27,558 nucleotides of DNA from Bondarzewia mesenterica (Eukaryota > Basidiomycota > Agaricomycetes > Russulales > Bondarzewiaceae), in contig SGPL01000442.1 in NCBI GenBank assembly GCA_004802705.1, forward strand, positions 1 through 27,558, read 5' to 3'. Below the pieces are notes generated by a model. It did no database searches and had not been told where the DNA came from. It worked only from the letters and a program-made list of their open reading frames with translations. Of this stretch, positions 11,200 through 21,720 are shown in pieces; positions within the stretch are counted from its first letter, which is position 1, and every line of letters starts with the position of its first letter. Position numbers and translations under genes: made by a program.

Positions 11200-11790
11200 G
11201 TGTCTGCTGAATAAAAACAGTGAGCAAAACAGCATCTCATGGTGCTCACTCACCTATCATGTGGGAATGGTAGACAAATTATTAGGCTAACTCATCTGTC
11301 ATATAAAAGCAGCAAGCAAGGTGGCCTAAATATGAGAGTGCATACCCATCATGTTGAAATAGTGAGTGATGGAGGTGACATCTAAGGAGCATATGCTCAC
11401 CTCTCACCCACTATGTTAAAATGATAGATGAGTTGCTAAGCTAACTCATCCATTATATAAAAGTAATAGTTAAGGTGGCCTGAACATGTGGATGTGAGAA
11501 CACATGCTCACTATATCAAAATAGTGAGTGAGAGGGCAGCACATAGTCAATGGTGGGCAAGCATGCACTCTCAGCTGTATTCTCACTCACTCACAGTTGA
11601 TGAGCAAGAGTGCAACTGGGGGTGCATGCTCACCCATTGTATCAAAATAGCAAATGAGGCCACACCTGGAGGGTGAATGCCTGCTTAACATGTTAAAACA
11701 GTGGGCACAAAAGCATCTGAGGGATATATATTTGCTCATCATATCAGAAGGGCAGGTGAGCAGCCTGAATAATAAAATAGTGGATGTAGA
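11200..11790. repeat. Degenerate tandem repeat with period about 50-57 bp
   Basis: A core of the type CACTATGTTAAAATAGTG recurs at about 11350, 11407, 11455, 11509, 11635, 11688 and 11737, commonly preceded by GCTCAC and followed by AGTGAG. A longer unit, GCTAACTCATC-type followed by ATATAAAAG and AAGGTGGCCT, occurs twice about 150 bp apart (near 11288 and 11438), suggesting a higher-order repeat. Many cores are inverted repeats (CACTAT/ATAGTG). Short open frames through it have no normal protein composition. Confidence 0.6.
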
Positions 11791-12849
11791 TATGAGAATG
11801 TTGGCCTACTATAATAACAAAAGGGAAAAAAAAAAGTAGAGGAGGTATACTAACATGTCCTATCCCCTGTTCAAACCTCTTTGCATCACTCCTCCCTCCT
11901 CTCATCCCTTTATCCCTCATTCTGGTCATGTATAGGCACACAATCATATGTTTATTAGTGTGCTCAGGTATACATTCTGATAGGGTCAGTCATTTATCAT
12001 GTTGCATATTGATGGAGATAGTGGGCATAGTGTGTGCTATATATGCATATATACATGCATATATATAGATAACCATAAGAGGTAAAAGTGAAGAAGGTGT
12101 GAGGATAAGGGAAGAGGGAAGAGGACAGAGAGTAAGGGGAAAATAAATAAAAAAGTGAAAGTAGAGTTCTAAGTAGAGAGCATGTGGCTGTTATCACAAT
12201 GCTCAGCCATGTGCTAAAGATGTTGAAAGCATTTTGTAGCCATGCTCAAATATCTTTTTTCCCCCTTGTAATAGTTTTGGTGGGGTCCTGACTGATAGCT
12301 AAGTGCCAACTAGCACCTACAAAATTAGCTGCATGCCAGCAAAAAGGTGTTCTAACATAAACAAAAGATGTTTTTATTACTGCCTGTCATATTAGCATCT
12401 AGTATATCAAAATTTTAAACTCTGCCTGTGTGCCTCAACTATATAGTATATGCTCTACTCCCTCTATCCTTTTAAACCCCCACCATTGTGTTTCCTATAT
12501 GCAAGCTTATTCTAAGCATATGAGCCCCTCTGCAGCCCATTTCAGCAATTTTTTTCATATTTTTTTTTCCATTTTTTTATGCTTTTTTTTTTGACTCCCT
12601 TCTATTCAATATGAATCTATAATTTATTTATTTTTTCTCATGTCACATAATGCTATCATTCTATCCTATATATCCATCTGATGCCCAACTCATCATAACC
12701 TCTGTGCTACCTGCATCAATAGCACTGAGCTTAATTCATTTGTTTATAAGCAAAACAGCATTTGTGCTAGTCGTGAGCTATAAAAAACTAAAAGAGGTGA
12801 GGGAGTTATCCTTCTCCATCTTTATTGAGGAATAAAGGGGCATACAAGC
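11791..12849. other. Spacer, no gene seen
   Basis: Contains a TA/TG microsatellite with palindromic ATGCAT words at about 12040-12070, a purine-rich stretch at 12080-12175 and T-runs at 12548-12595. No convincing exon on either strand. Confidence 0.45.
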
Positions 12850-13170
12850 AGGTGGCAAGTGACAGTGAGCACAAAGAGGGTGAGGGTGAGAGTTGAGGGC
12901 ATTGATAGCTACTATGTGAGGCAGCAGTTAAAGTTAGTGGCAATACACGATATGCATAATAGTGATGACAGTGAACAGATGGGAGCAAAAATGGGAGTGG
13001 CAGCAGTAATAGTGAGCATGTTGAGCATGACAACAGGTGTACAAGTAGCAGTGGTGGTAGTTACAGTAGCCATAGTAGTGAGAGTGATGGTTAGAGGGGT
13101 AAAGATGAGAGTGATAGCGGTGGTCAAAAAGCAGGAGGTGGCTGCTGACCTCTATTATAGTGAATAAGAG
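12850..13170 (+). pseudogene. Ser/Gly-rich low-complexity coding relic
   Basis: The plus frame at about 12990-13140 reads SSNSEHVEHDN then CTSSSGGSYSSHSSESDG, and after a TAG, KDESDSGGQKAGGG. This composition is like the Ser/Gly/Asp-rich leader of the DUF6532-like pseudogene near 2200-2400. Upstream (12850-12980) similar material is split between frames, for example HNSDDSEQ. The longest open frame here is in a different frame and is Val-rich, an unlikely real protein. It could be a gene fragment or a simple-sequence repeat built on AGTG/AGC words. Confidence 0.3.
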
Positions 13171-13799
13171 GGGGTAGTGACTAGATGCAATAGCATGACA
13201 GCACCATTATATAGACAGTGAGTATCATGTAGGATCCACTTATCAAGGAGGAGTAAAATATATCATCAGTATTATGTATCATAGAATGAAAAAGAGAGGA
13301 AGAGGGGGGTGCATAGTAGCGTTTTTGCTCTCTCTCATAGAGAGCACCACCACCACCTCTGCTTTTATGACAGACAGTAGTGGCATGGCTTGGTAGCACT
13401 CAGCATTAGGTTATGCACTCAGTGCATAAATATGCTAATATACATAATGTCAAGGGAGGGGGAGTGAGCATGAGATAATGGGCAGCACCAACAGTAGGAC
13501 AAGTGAGTAAATGCTTATTAACATCATAGGCATTTATGCTGTATCTTGATTAGCTTTCTCGTGATCTCAGATCAAAATCAAAATTAAGCAAATTAAGCAC
13601 ATACACCATCCTGTTCATCCTGTTCATTCTGATCTACATGATAGTTAAAATGCTATAACATTTGAGGCTCAGCCGAGCATGGCTATATTGCCACGATGTA
13701 TTGAGCCTATTTAGTCCCTTAATATCATCTAAGATGATCTCACTAAATGTGCATTCTTGCCAATAAAGATTGTCTAATAGACCTAAGCCCAACCAGCTA
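13171..13799. other. Spacer, no gene seen
   Basis: Holds small direct repeats (AAATTAAGCA twice near 13580, CCTGTTCAT twice near 13611). No protein-like frame was found. Confidence 0.4.
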
Positions 13800-14366
13800 C
13801 CACCGACAATACTATACTATTGAGCCCAGAATTGGTACAAACAGATGGTAATAGTTAGGCCCAATATCACTGCTAATTGATGGTAATAGGTGGGCTCAAC
13901 AATAATATACTCAGTTGACAGTGACCAATGAACACTATTGGGCTTAGGGCTTGCCACTGACTATTAGCTACAGCTGGGCCTAGGTCATCCTACATTCAAA
14001 TTGTGGTGGGTCCTCACTGATGGCCTCAGATGGGTGAGCCCAGCACATCCCTAATCCTTGTTGAGTCCTCATTGATAGTCTCAAATGGGTGAGCCTAGCT
14101 CATTCTCATTTCTGTCATCTGTCCTCACTGATAATCTCAAATAGGTAAGCTCAGCCCATGCCCATTTATATCATCTGCTTTCACTGATGGTCTCAAATAG
14201 ATGGGTCTAACCTATGCCCATTTATGACATCTGTCCTCATTGATAATCTCAGATGGGTAGACTCAGCTCATGCCTGTTTGTGTTATCTATTTTTGCTGAT
14301 AGTCTCAGATAAGTGAGCCCAGTTCATGCCTATTTCTATCATCTGCCCTCACTGATGATTTCAAAC
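13800..14366 (-). repeat. 56-bp satellite, array A
   Basis: Units start at 14011, 14066, 14122, 14178, 14234, 14290 and 14346 (partial): one 55-bp step then five of exactly 56 bp. Each carries TCCTCACTGATRRTCTCAAAT followed by GGTGAGCCCAGC-like sequence and TGCCCATTT. Sequence from 13800 to 14010 is a more divergent extension with GAGCCCAG and GGGCCTA words. Reverse-complemented, the unit starts GAGCTGGGCTCA and aligns without gaps to the unit of array B (about 21 of the first 29 positions agree), so the arrays belong to one family in opposite orientations. Confidence 0.8.
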
Positions 14367-14549
14367 TACTAGAGCAAATATTTATAATAATGATAGGAAC
14401 TTTCTTCATTATGATAGCTGGGCTTAGCAAGTAGAAATGTCAGAGTTTCTTGAATTTGTGTAGTAAAGTAATGAGTATGATTTATGAGTAGGGGTAATTG
14501 ATATCTACTTAAGGTTCATATACTGTAAGGTACCAAAAATACTAAAGCA
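14367..14549. other. Short spacer between array A and pseudogene A
   Basis: No feature recognised; likely the 3' flank of pseudogene A. Confidence 0.35.
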
Positions 14550-15730
14550 TCCACTTTAGTCTCTACAATCTTGCCACCACCTGCTCTTAGCAAACTATGA
14601 TATTTGAGAGTCAGCTCAACTCTTCACATGCTGCTACAAGTGGTTTATCTAATAACAGATGGCCAGTAAAAATTAAACAAATAAAAAGGATGTCTAGATA
14701 AAGTACACTTACCCACTGAGTCACCTCACTATGAATCTTCTGCTGGCCATGGCATTGGCATATTCATCAGTGAGATCATCAACAAGCTTGCTAGCAAAAC
14801 TATTAGTGAGGCATCATTACAATTTAAGATGCCATTAGGTATAAACTTACCAAATTAGTGAGAAAGATTAATATATTAAACCCAACAACTTGAATGAAAG
14901 ATGATCAGTTGAATGTATCTATGAGAGCTAAGCTCATACTCACTTAATAACCCCTCAACATTTGTATGGGAGGTAGATGCATGTGCATCAAAAGATCTAC
15001 CAATGCTAATGAGTGGCTTGCCCTCTTTAACTGGATGATTGATATCACCAGTGAGATGCATTCCACTGCCTTATTGTCTCATTGAGCCGGTTATGTATTT
15101 ACTAGCAATGTTCTTGCTGACAGATAGTTTCACCGAGAGATTAAGCAGTTTGCAATCTAAAGTGAAGAGCTGTGCAAAGGATGTGGGTAGTGTAGATTCA
15201 CCAGCAGGTGAATTCTCCTCCCTTCTGGGTTATTTCTCCTCACTTGCCTATCATTTCTCCTTGATCATAGATAGTTTAGAATCACTGGTGGGTCTTTCAG
15301 TCTTGCCCTCATTGGTGCATCTTTCAGCCTCACTAATGCATGGTTTAGCCTCTGTAGGCTGTTTGATATCCACTGCAGTGACTGCATTATTTATTAAATG
15401 ATCTGTAGGCTGTGGTAAATTAAATGTGAAAAAAAAAATTAAAATTATACCTGAATTGAACCCTGCAAATAATATCTTCATGATCTAGTCATCACAATCC
15501 ACTAATAAATCAATGTTAGTATCAAAATTGTAATCATAAGACCAAAATAACATACTGTTTATATCTAGCAATAGTGAGGGTATAGAAATAGTGAAAAAAA
15601 AAAGTAAAGCAGGAATTGTCATCAGCGAGAGAGAAATAAAAGAGCTTAAAAAGAAAACTGAGTTGACAAATTTAAGTGAATTATAAATATAAATAAATAG
15701 ATGTTGTAATATCAGGTGGTTCAACTTTGA
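14550..15730 (-). pseudogene. Pseudogene A, Agaricomycete-type multi-exon gene of unknown function
   Basis: Reading leftward, an exon ending at 15451 contains LLVDCDD-stop-IMKILFAGFNS. An intron fits 15410-15450 (GTATAA to CCACAG). The next exon stays in one frame from 15409 to 14944: it has a Thr/Glu/Lys-rich segment with PTEAKPCISEAERCTNEGK, then KLSMIKEK, two stops, ASEEK, a stop, PRREENSPAGES, and finally HLTGDINHPVKEGKPLISIG. An intron fits 14889-14943 (GTGAGT to TTCAAG). A further exon near 14798-14727 reads SKLVDDLTDEYANAMASRRF and ends at a GTAAGT donor. Stops at TAG/TAA/TGA fit lost Gln, Trp or Arg. The FAGFNS exon matches one in pseudogene B. I do not know the function. Confidence 0.6.
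15410..15450 (-). other. Intron within pseudogene A
   Basis: On the minus strand 41 bp from GTATAATT to TTACCACAG, directly after the AGFNS block. The related exon in pseudogene B ends at an intron at the equivalent place (22256-22299). Confidence 0.6.
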
Positions 15731-17641
15731 GGCTTCTTTTTTTTCTCTTTTCTGACTCCCACATCAACTACCCCAACTTCTTATAATATTTATTACATAA
15801 TTATTTTTTTTTAGATTACCATGTCATATACTGCTACTGAGTACCAAGTGTGTATTTATTGTGTATCTTACCAGATTGCAGCTGCCTTAGCTGCTCATTC
15901 CCTGCCCACTATAGCTACCACAGAGAAATTTATTGATAAATTTGAGAAAGAGGTAATAAGTGACTCAAAACTTCATTATTGAGCATGCTGATTGTTGCAC
16001 TACAGGCCAATGTCATTTAGTTGTAGAGGGATATGAGGATGTTGGAGTACCTTATCTACCTCCCTTGCATCACCATCATCATCATATTTAAGATTAAAGA
16101 GATGAAGCATGCTCATTGCCTATTCAATTATGAGGATATCAAGTACGATGATCCTCGGGTGGAGAAGTCGAGGTTCAGCAATTGTCTCGGCACTCCAAAG
16201 GTTAATGACTTGGGCGACAGTCAGTAGTGACAAAATAAGCAAACCATTTCATTTAGGTATACAACATATTTATAGCCATACAAGTCAATCCATCATCGCC
16301 ATCCCCTTTCTCCTCCTTGCAAGGTGACAACCTATCTATCAGCTGAAAGACAAAGAGAGTGAGTGAGCTCTTTGATATACCTCAGACAACTATTGATAGT
16401 ATTGAAGGTTCATCGAGAAGGTGAACTAATATATGAAAGAGTTTGCAAGCTAAATGTTCAGGTAGCTGAACATGAGGATATTTGTCTTGTCAGCAACGGT
16501 GCTGAAAGATGGCAAACTAGACTTTGTTTAGTGAGTGCACTGTCAGCGGCATCATCAATGATAATCAAATGATAAAGGTTCTTATAATCATAACTATAAT
16601 GAGGACAATAGGTCGATCACCTTTATAAAGTCACAACTAGACTAGATGATTAGCGAGATCATGAAATAATAGGCTGAGTATACCAATAAGGTATTTAATA
16701 AGTAGTCTTCAGACTATCTATGCTAAACTGCTGCTAATGTATGCAATAGGTACAACTGATGGTAGAGAGGAAGCTAAGGAGGATAGAAAATCAAAGCAAA
16801 AGAGAAATACAATGCTTGAATTGGTGACCACCAAAGATGGTAGAGTAATGTTGTCATCATTGGAGAAGGACAAGGTCTTTAATCTAGATCAAATAAAAGG
16901 GCTTAGTGAGGGCTGTAATGATCACTACATATAGTATGTACAAATTACATACAATCAACATCATATACTAATAACCATACAGGGTAGGCCAGTGGAAATC
17001 TAAAGGGTCTGTCTTTTGGAGAAAGTTGAAGAATTAGTGAGGAGACTACATCACTGATGAGTATTTTCCTGAAGACTTTGTGATGATGAATCCTTCTAAG
17101 CTAATTCAAGGAAACATCACACAGCTAGTGAACTTCTAGTATAATCATCAAGATGATGGCAAGAAGCTTGTCATATTTAAGGTTTATTAAGGCTCTGATA
17201 AGGGGATTCGATCGGCGGTAGTGACAACTACAAAAAAAAAAACTACTTAAGGCTAAGGCCCAGACTGCAGAGGTAATGGTGATAGTGATGGCAGCAAGGT
17301 CAGTCAAAGGCAAGGAGAGGGCCATCTATTCTTCTGAAGGGGTAGAGGGTAGCTCGATGATAGTGGAGGAGGCTGAGGAAAACTTCAAGTCTTAGTTGCA
17401 AGAACTGATGAGAGATGAGAGTGATAGTAATAGTGACAATAAGGAGGAAGTATTAGAAGAGGTATCATAGATTTAGCAAACTGTTGTTGACCAACTGCTC
17501 ATTGATCTGATGGCAATTAATCTGACTATCTCACTAGCATTAAGCTCAACTAAATCGAATCTTAATAAAATGAGCCTTTTGCTCAACCTCAGTGGCTGAG
17601 CTGAGTATTAGAGAATGCTGAAGGCCATCTTGGAGCTAGAG

Positions 17642-17687
17642 GTATGATTACCTAGATATGAGAGAACTACTATTGATTTGTGCTCAG
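17642..17687 (+). other. Intron within pseudogene C
   Basis: 46 bp, GTATGA to GCTCAG, with CTACTAT as a possible branch site. It joins the LKAILELE helix to DNHSFANSEK in phase. Confidence 0.6.
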
Positions 17688-18236
17688 GATAACCATTCAT
17701 TTGCTAACAGCGAGAAGATTCCCTAGTAGTGCAACTGGAAGTACAACAGCCCATACCTCCTCAAGTTAGTCTATACCTTAGTGAAGAGTGAGGAAGTACT
17801 CAACATGTGGCTCACTGAGAACCCTCATCTAGATAATGATGAAGAGTTACTCCCCAAGTAAAATCTCTAGATCATTATGCTCACTATTGACATGCTGTTA
17901 AATGACAGCCACTAAGCCCAGTTTTATGAGGATCCTGATGCTGATGCTATCAGTGTTACCAATGGTAAGATTTTAGTTTATGTACTGACAGCACAGATGG
18001 ATTTTACAGCATGTAACTTCCTTACTATAGAAATGTCTAATAAGGTTACCGACATTGCTGATGCTATACTGAAGGCATCTGCTTAGAGTCAACATGATGT
18101 GAAGGAAGACCAACTATTTACTATGGAACTTCAGGAAGTGAAGGATAGTATTATCCTTGAGCTGGATGAGATCTTGTATTAGTTAAATCTCTGAGAACAG
18201 CTTGAGGCAATAAGGATGGTTCTCACTGGCAACATG

Positions 18237-18286
18237 GTAAAGTGACCTCACTCTCACAGTAAATATATTGATGACTTGTACTCTAG
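18237..18286 (+). other. Intron within pseudogene C
   Basis: 50 bp, GTAAAG to CTCTAG, phase 0, between two long single-frame exons. Confidence 0.55.
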
Positions 18287-18769
18287 AACATGATAACTCT
18301 CTAGGAGAACAATAATGGAGATATCAGCATCACAAAGGATAGTGCTGAAGTCAGTGAATAGGGTCCTAGCATCTCTAAGGAGGTTCTTAGTATTGACAGG
18401 GAGAAGGCTACTAATAGCAAACAGGATCATAATGTCAGTGAGAATAATTCCCTTCTGACAAAGCCTCTCATCATCTTTAGGTTTTTTTTTATTGAACTTA
18501 TCAACTAAAAATAGAGATTATCTGATAAACTGATATTTAAGTATTCTGATATGTCTCTCCTTGACTTAATAGTGTAGTAGATCACATATCAGATAGTCTC
18601 TGAGATTGCGAGAGATAATGAGGTCTATCGCCAGGATTCACCAATGCTAGAAGCCATCCCACTACCTATGATAAATATTGACGACAATAAAATGTCTGTC
18701 ACTGAGTCAGTCGAACATCCAACCAATGTGTTATCAATTAAGTCAGTGATAATGAAGATTGTAGAAAAG

Positions 18770-18821
18770 GTATGTTGATTGAATTAGAAGGAATAATTAT
18801 CCATCCATTAATATGCACCAG
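18770..18821 (+). other. Intron within pseudogene C
   Basis: 52 bp, GTATGT to GCACCAG, following KSVIMKIVEK and preceding DTSFNVEKDMEVNSLPKV in phase. Confidence 0.55.
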
Positions 18822-19220
18822 GATACCTCCTTCAATGTGGAAAAAGACATGGAGGTCAATAGCCTCCCTAAAGTATTCAGAAGGTCAATATTCAATGAAA
18901 GAGGAAGCCTTTAACAAAGACATTAGCTGATGCTGAGGAGTGATCAGTGAAGTAATGCAAGGCAGTCACTGATGCATCTCTAATAAAACCTTCTAGGGGC
19001 AAGAAGGAGGTTGGGTTAGCTAAAGGCTCAAGAATATATGAGCGAGTCAATCAGCTAGTATGTATATACAATTGTGCCAATATATTGTGCTGAGCATGAT
19101 ACTAGGTGGATGCTAAATCATCTAGAAGAAAGAGGGCCTATGAAGTGAGTTCATCAACAATAAAAGCCCGATCTCATTTAGTAGTAGTAAACTCAAAGGG
19201 AAAAAGGTAGGTGATTGTAG

Positions 19221-19515
19221 AGAATCAAAGTATCCTTTCATTGACATTTAGTATAACTCTGGTTGCTAGTAGATAATCATGATCATTAGTGGTAGTGGCA
19301 ACAGCAAGGGGTTTGGTGTTTTTTAGTGATGACAATCCTAATTTACTTTTTTTTATTTTTATTGGTCTTTTTTTTCTTCTTACTTTAATATCACACCAAT
19401 GATTTTTCACACAACACAAGGTGAAATTTCATGCAGATGAGATAAAAACACAAAAAGAGAACTCACAAATGATCATGATATATATATATAAGAGACATCA
19501 GCTTTACTCTTTGAG
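19221..19515. other. Short spacer between converging pseudogenes C and the zinc-cluster gene
   Basis: Contains T-runs at 19347-19380 and a (TA)n run near 19480-19492. No exon recognised. Confidence 0.35.
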
Positions 19516-21720
19516 CTAATTTTTAGTTGGCCTGCCACTATCGACTGACTCCTTAGTATCGATGTTTTCATCAGAGGCAGGCTTCTTCTTCTTAGCCATC
19601 CATTTAAAACTAAGCAGCCTAGAAGTTTCAAGCTTAGATAGCCTTAGCTGGACAAGTAGCAGCCCTGGTGAAGGAGTAGTAGGATTGCTAGAGGGCAATA
19701 GTGAGGGGTTAGGCAGGGGGTGAGGGAAAGGAGAGAGAGGTAATGGTAAGGCCACATTGCTAGTCAGTGAAGTGTGAATGTTGAGTGGTGATGTCAATGA
19801 GCTAACACTTATAGTAGTCCTTAATGAAGGTAATGTTCAGCATGCTGGAGAGGCAGTCAGTCTAGACGGGAGGGTGAAGGGGACAATTGCAGGTGATATT
19901 ACCAGTGTTATCTAGGCAATAACATCCTTATCCATAACATCTATGTTCTAGATATTGTCGATGTTATCATCTACAATTGATCCTCTTGTCTTGTTCTCAG
20001 TAGTTGGCTTCAGGTGTTGTTAGCTGACTGTCATCTCCAGTTGCTCCAAGTGACAGAGGATCTCATTAATAACAATATCATGATGGGCATTCATCTCTAC
20101 CTACTACTATTTCATCTAATTGATTACCTTTCGGGTGAAGTGAACTATGTCACTGAGCTCTTTGATCAATGACAAGGAGCTAGGCTCAGCATGGGTGGCA
20201 GTGATGAAGCCAAGGACAATTACAGCTAGCAGAGGCAAAACAGCCTTGCTATTAGTAGGAGTCACTAGAGCAGTGGTAGAATAAGGTTGATCAGTAGTGG
20301 CAGAGATAGATATCCTAGGAATAGAGGCCTTCTCCTTCCTAGGCTCTGCTGACAATGATGTCACTGAACAAGAGAGGGCCATAAAGCCCTAGGGGGTGAT
20401 AAACACCTTCACTGTTGTTACTATTAGTATTGAGATGCAAAACTAGAAGGTGACACAACTTACCTTTTTATGGCCTAGCCAAGGTCTTGGAGTATGAGCT
20501 ACTCACTGATGCTTGCTTATTCTTGGCAAGAGGATATCCTTATTTATCATCAGAGACTGCCTTGTGAGGTAACAATGGCAGTGAGGTCTTCTTTACCTTC
20601 AAAGTCCCTCACCAGATATAGCTAGATTTGGCTTCGAGTGAAGATGTGATCATCAAGTCAGCAGCCTGATTGATGAGATGGAGGGCAAAGTGTTTGCATG
20701 CAGCCTCCTCTCTATCTTTTTGCACCTGATCTACTGACTTAGTGTATTTTACCTTGTGCTTGTGGTAAGGCTTGCAGATGATGTGCTTATTAAAGTAACA
20801 TTCAGACTCAAATTTGTGGCAGTTAAAGCATGGGCCATCCTTCTCTTGCACCCAGTCAGACTTATTGTTGTCATATTAACTGTGAGTCAGCCTCACCTTG
20901 CTTACTATCCTCCTCAGTAGCTTTTACTTGATAGCCACCTTCTGTTTGGACTTGATGAGTGATTGAATGAGTTCCATAGAGGTACTCATCTTCTTCTTTA
21001 TTAGAGGCTTGACCATCTCAACCTCATTATTCATGCTCTCCACTATTGCCTTGCTCTTCATGAGCTTTATCTTCCTTTTGGTCATGCTTGCTATTGCCAT
21101 TACCATTGTCATCACTATATCCTCACTAACACTGTTGATGGCTTTCCTCTTGCTTTTCTCCACCTTCACCACTACCTCAGATAGTCTATCAGCTGAACTC
21201 TCATTGATGAATACAGGCTCACTCACTTTGGCCACCACTGCTTCCTTTGCCTTTTTTTTGTCCTTCTGTCCAGAAAAGGCAAGGAGATTTGAAATGAAAG
21301 TCATTATCTACTATCATCACTCCCTCAGCAAATGAAGGCAACCTACAGGTTTCAGCTTGGGCTCACTCAGGAGGAGGAGGGGAAAAAAGAGTGTGAGAGG
21401 ATAATCTGTTCATTTGTGAGTAAAAAGTAGAAAGAATATAAAAATAATGATGCACCTTCCCACTACTGATTATCTCTCAAGTTTATGAGGATATTAGACA
21501 TAACTGCCTGCTGATCATTGTATTTGCTATAAACAATGCGTTCATTGTCAATGCAGATGAAGTTCAAGTGAGCGGGGTGTTGGGCATGTCTGGTGAGTTT
21601 GAATTCAATAACAGCACTGATGGTAATGCAAAGGAGGTGAAGTTTGATATTGACCTGTAATGCCTCTCTTTGAAAGTTAATAATTTTTACTTGTAACAGA
21701 ACAATGAGAATATTCAAAGA
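19516..21720 (-). pseudogene. Zn2Cys6-type zinc-cluster gene, decayed
   Basis: Fungal Zn2Cys6 proteins are usually DNA-binding transcription factors, with six cysteines holding two zinc ions. At about 20826-20741 the minus frame reads WVQEKDGPCFNCHKFESEC, then YFNKHIICKPYHKHKVKY: C-x2-C-x6-C-x7-C-x2-Y-x6-Y. That is the expected spacing with the last two Cys replaced by Tyr. Upstream (21304-20924) is a Lys/Glu/Met-rich charged region. An intron fits 20389-20463 (GTAAGT to CCCTAG). Downstream exons code for a Ser/Thr/Ala-rich region (20382-20116) and a Pro/Ser/Leu-rich C-terminus (19797-19516) ending in a basic segment with KWMAKKKKPASDEN. A further possible exon at 21717-21463 may belong to the 5' end or to another gene. 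The cluster sits mid-protein rather than at the N-terminus. Stops include a TAA replacing a likely Gln just before the intron. Confidence 0.62.
20389..20463 (-). other. Intron within the zinc-cluster pseudogene
   Basis: On the minus strand 75 bp from GTAAGTTG to CCCCCTAG. It separates the zinc-cluster exon from the Ser/Thr/Ala-rich exon. Confidence 0.6.

Larger units (their letters stand above)
15821..19220 (+). pseudogene. Pseudogene C, large multi-exon gene of unknown function
   Basis: A possible start at 15821 gives MSYTATEYQVCIYC and, after KFIDKFEKE, an intron at 15953-16005. Later blocks are VHREGELIYERVCKLNVQ (about 16390), TMLELVTTKDGRVMLSSLEK with FNLDQIKGLSEGC (about 16808-16920), and DEYFPEDFVMMNPSKLIQGN followed by ITQLVNF (about 17050-17140), which resembles a conserved 'YFPxxFxxxDPSK' block I associate with Agaricomycete hypothetical proteins. 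Introns fit 17642-17687, 18237-18286 and 18770-18821. Exons 17688-18236 (183 codons) and 18287-18769 (161 codons) keep one frame each, interrupted by 14 stops (10 TAG, 3 TAA, 1 TGA). After 18822 the frame shifts, and a basic segment with KPSRGKKEVGLAKGSRIYER follows to about 19080. Function unknown; clearly broken. Confidence 0.62.

Noticed and set aside
12859..13167. A 102-codon Val-rich plus-strand open frame as a gene.
   Set aside because: It is an alternative frame of AGTG-type simple sequence; another frame gives a Ser/Gly-rich sequence more like genuine low-complexity coding.
15039..15401. A 120-codon plus-strand open frame with Ser/Leu-rich sequence.
   Set aside because: It is antisense to the single-frame exon of pseudogene A, which has a normal charged composition, correct introns and stops explained by C-to-T.
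15821..19220. A reassigned genetic code, with TAG/TAA read as Gln and TGA as Trp, which would open many of these frames.
   Set aside because: TAG also falls where tryptophan is expected (for example after DV in the SAP gene and in the FCE-stop-QT block of the DUF6532-like gene), and non-stop changes of the same class occur (Cys to Tyr in the zinc cluster). One reassignment cannot explain both; C-to-T mutation can.
20967..21335. A 122-codon plus-strand hydrophobic open frame, possibly a membrane protein.
   Set aside because: It is antisense to a Lys/Glu-rich frame continuous with the zinc-cluster region on the minus strand; the hydrophobic reading is the complement of Lys/Glu/Met codons.
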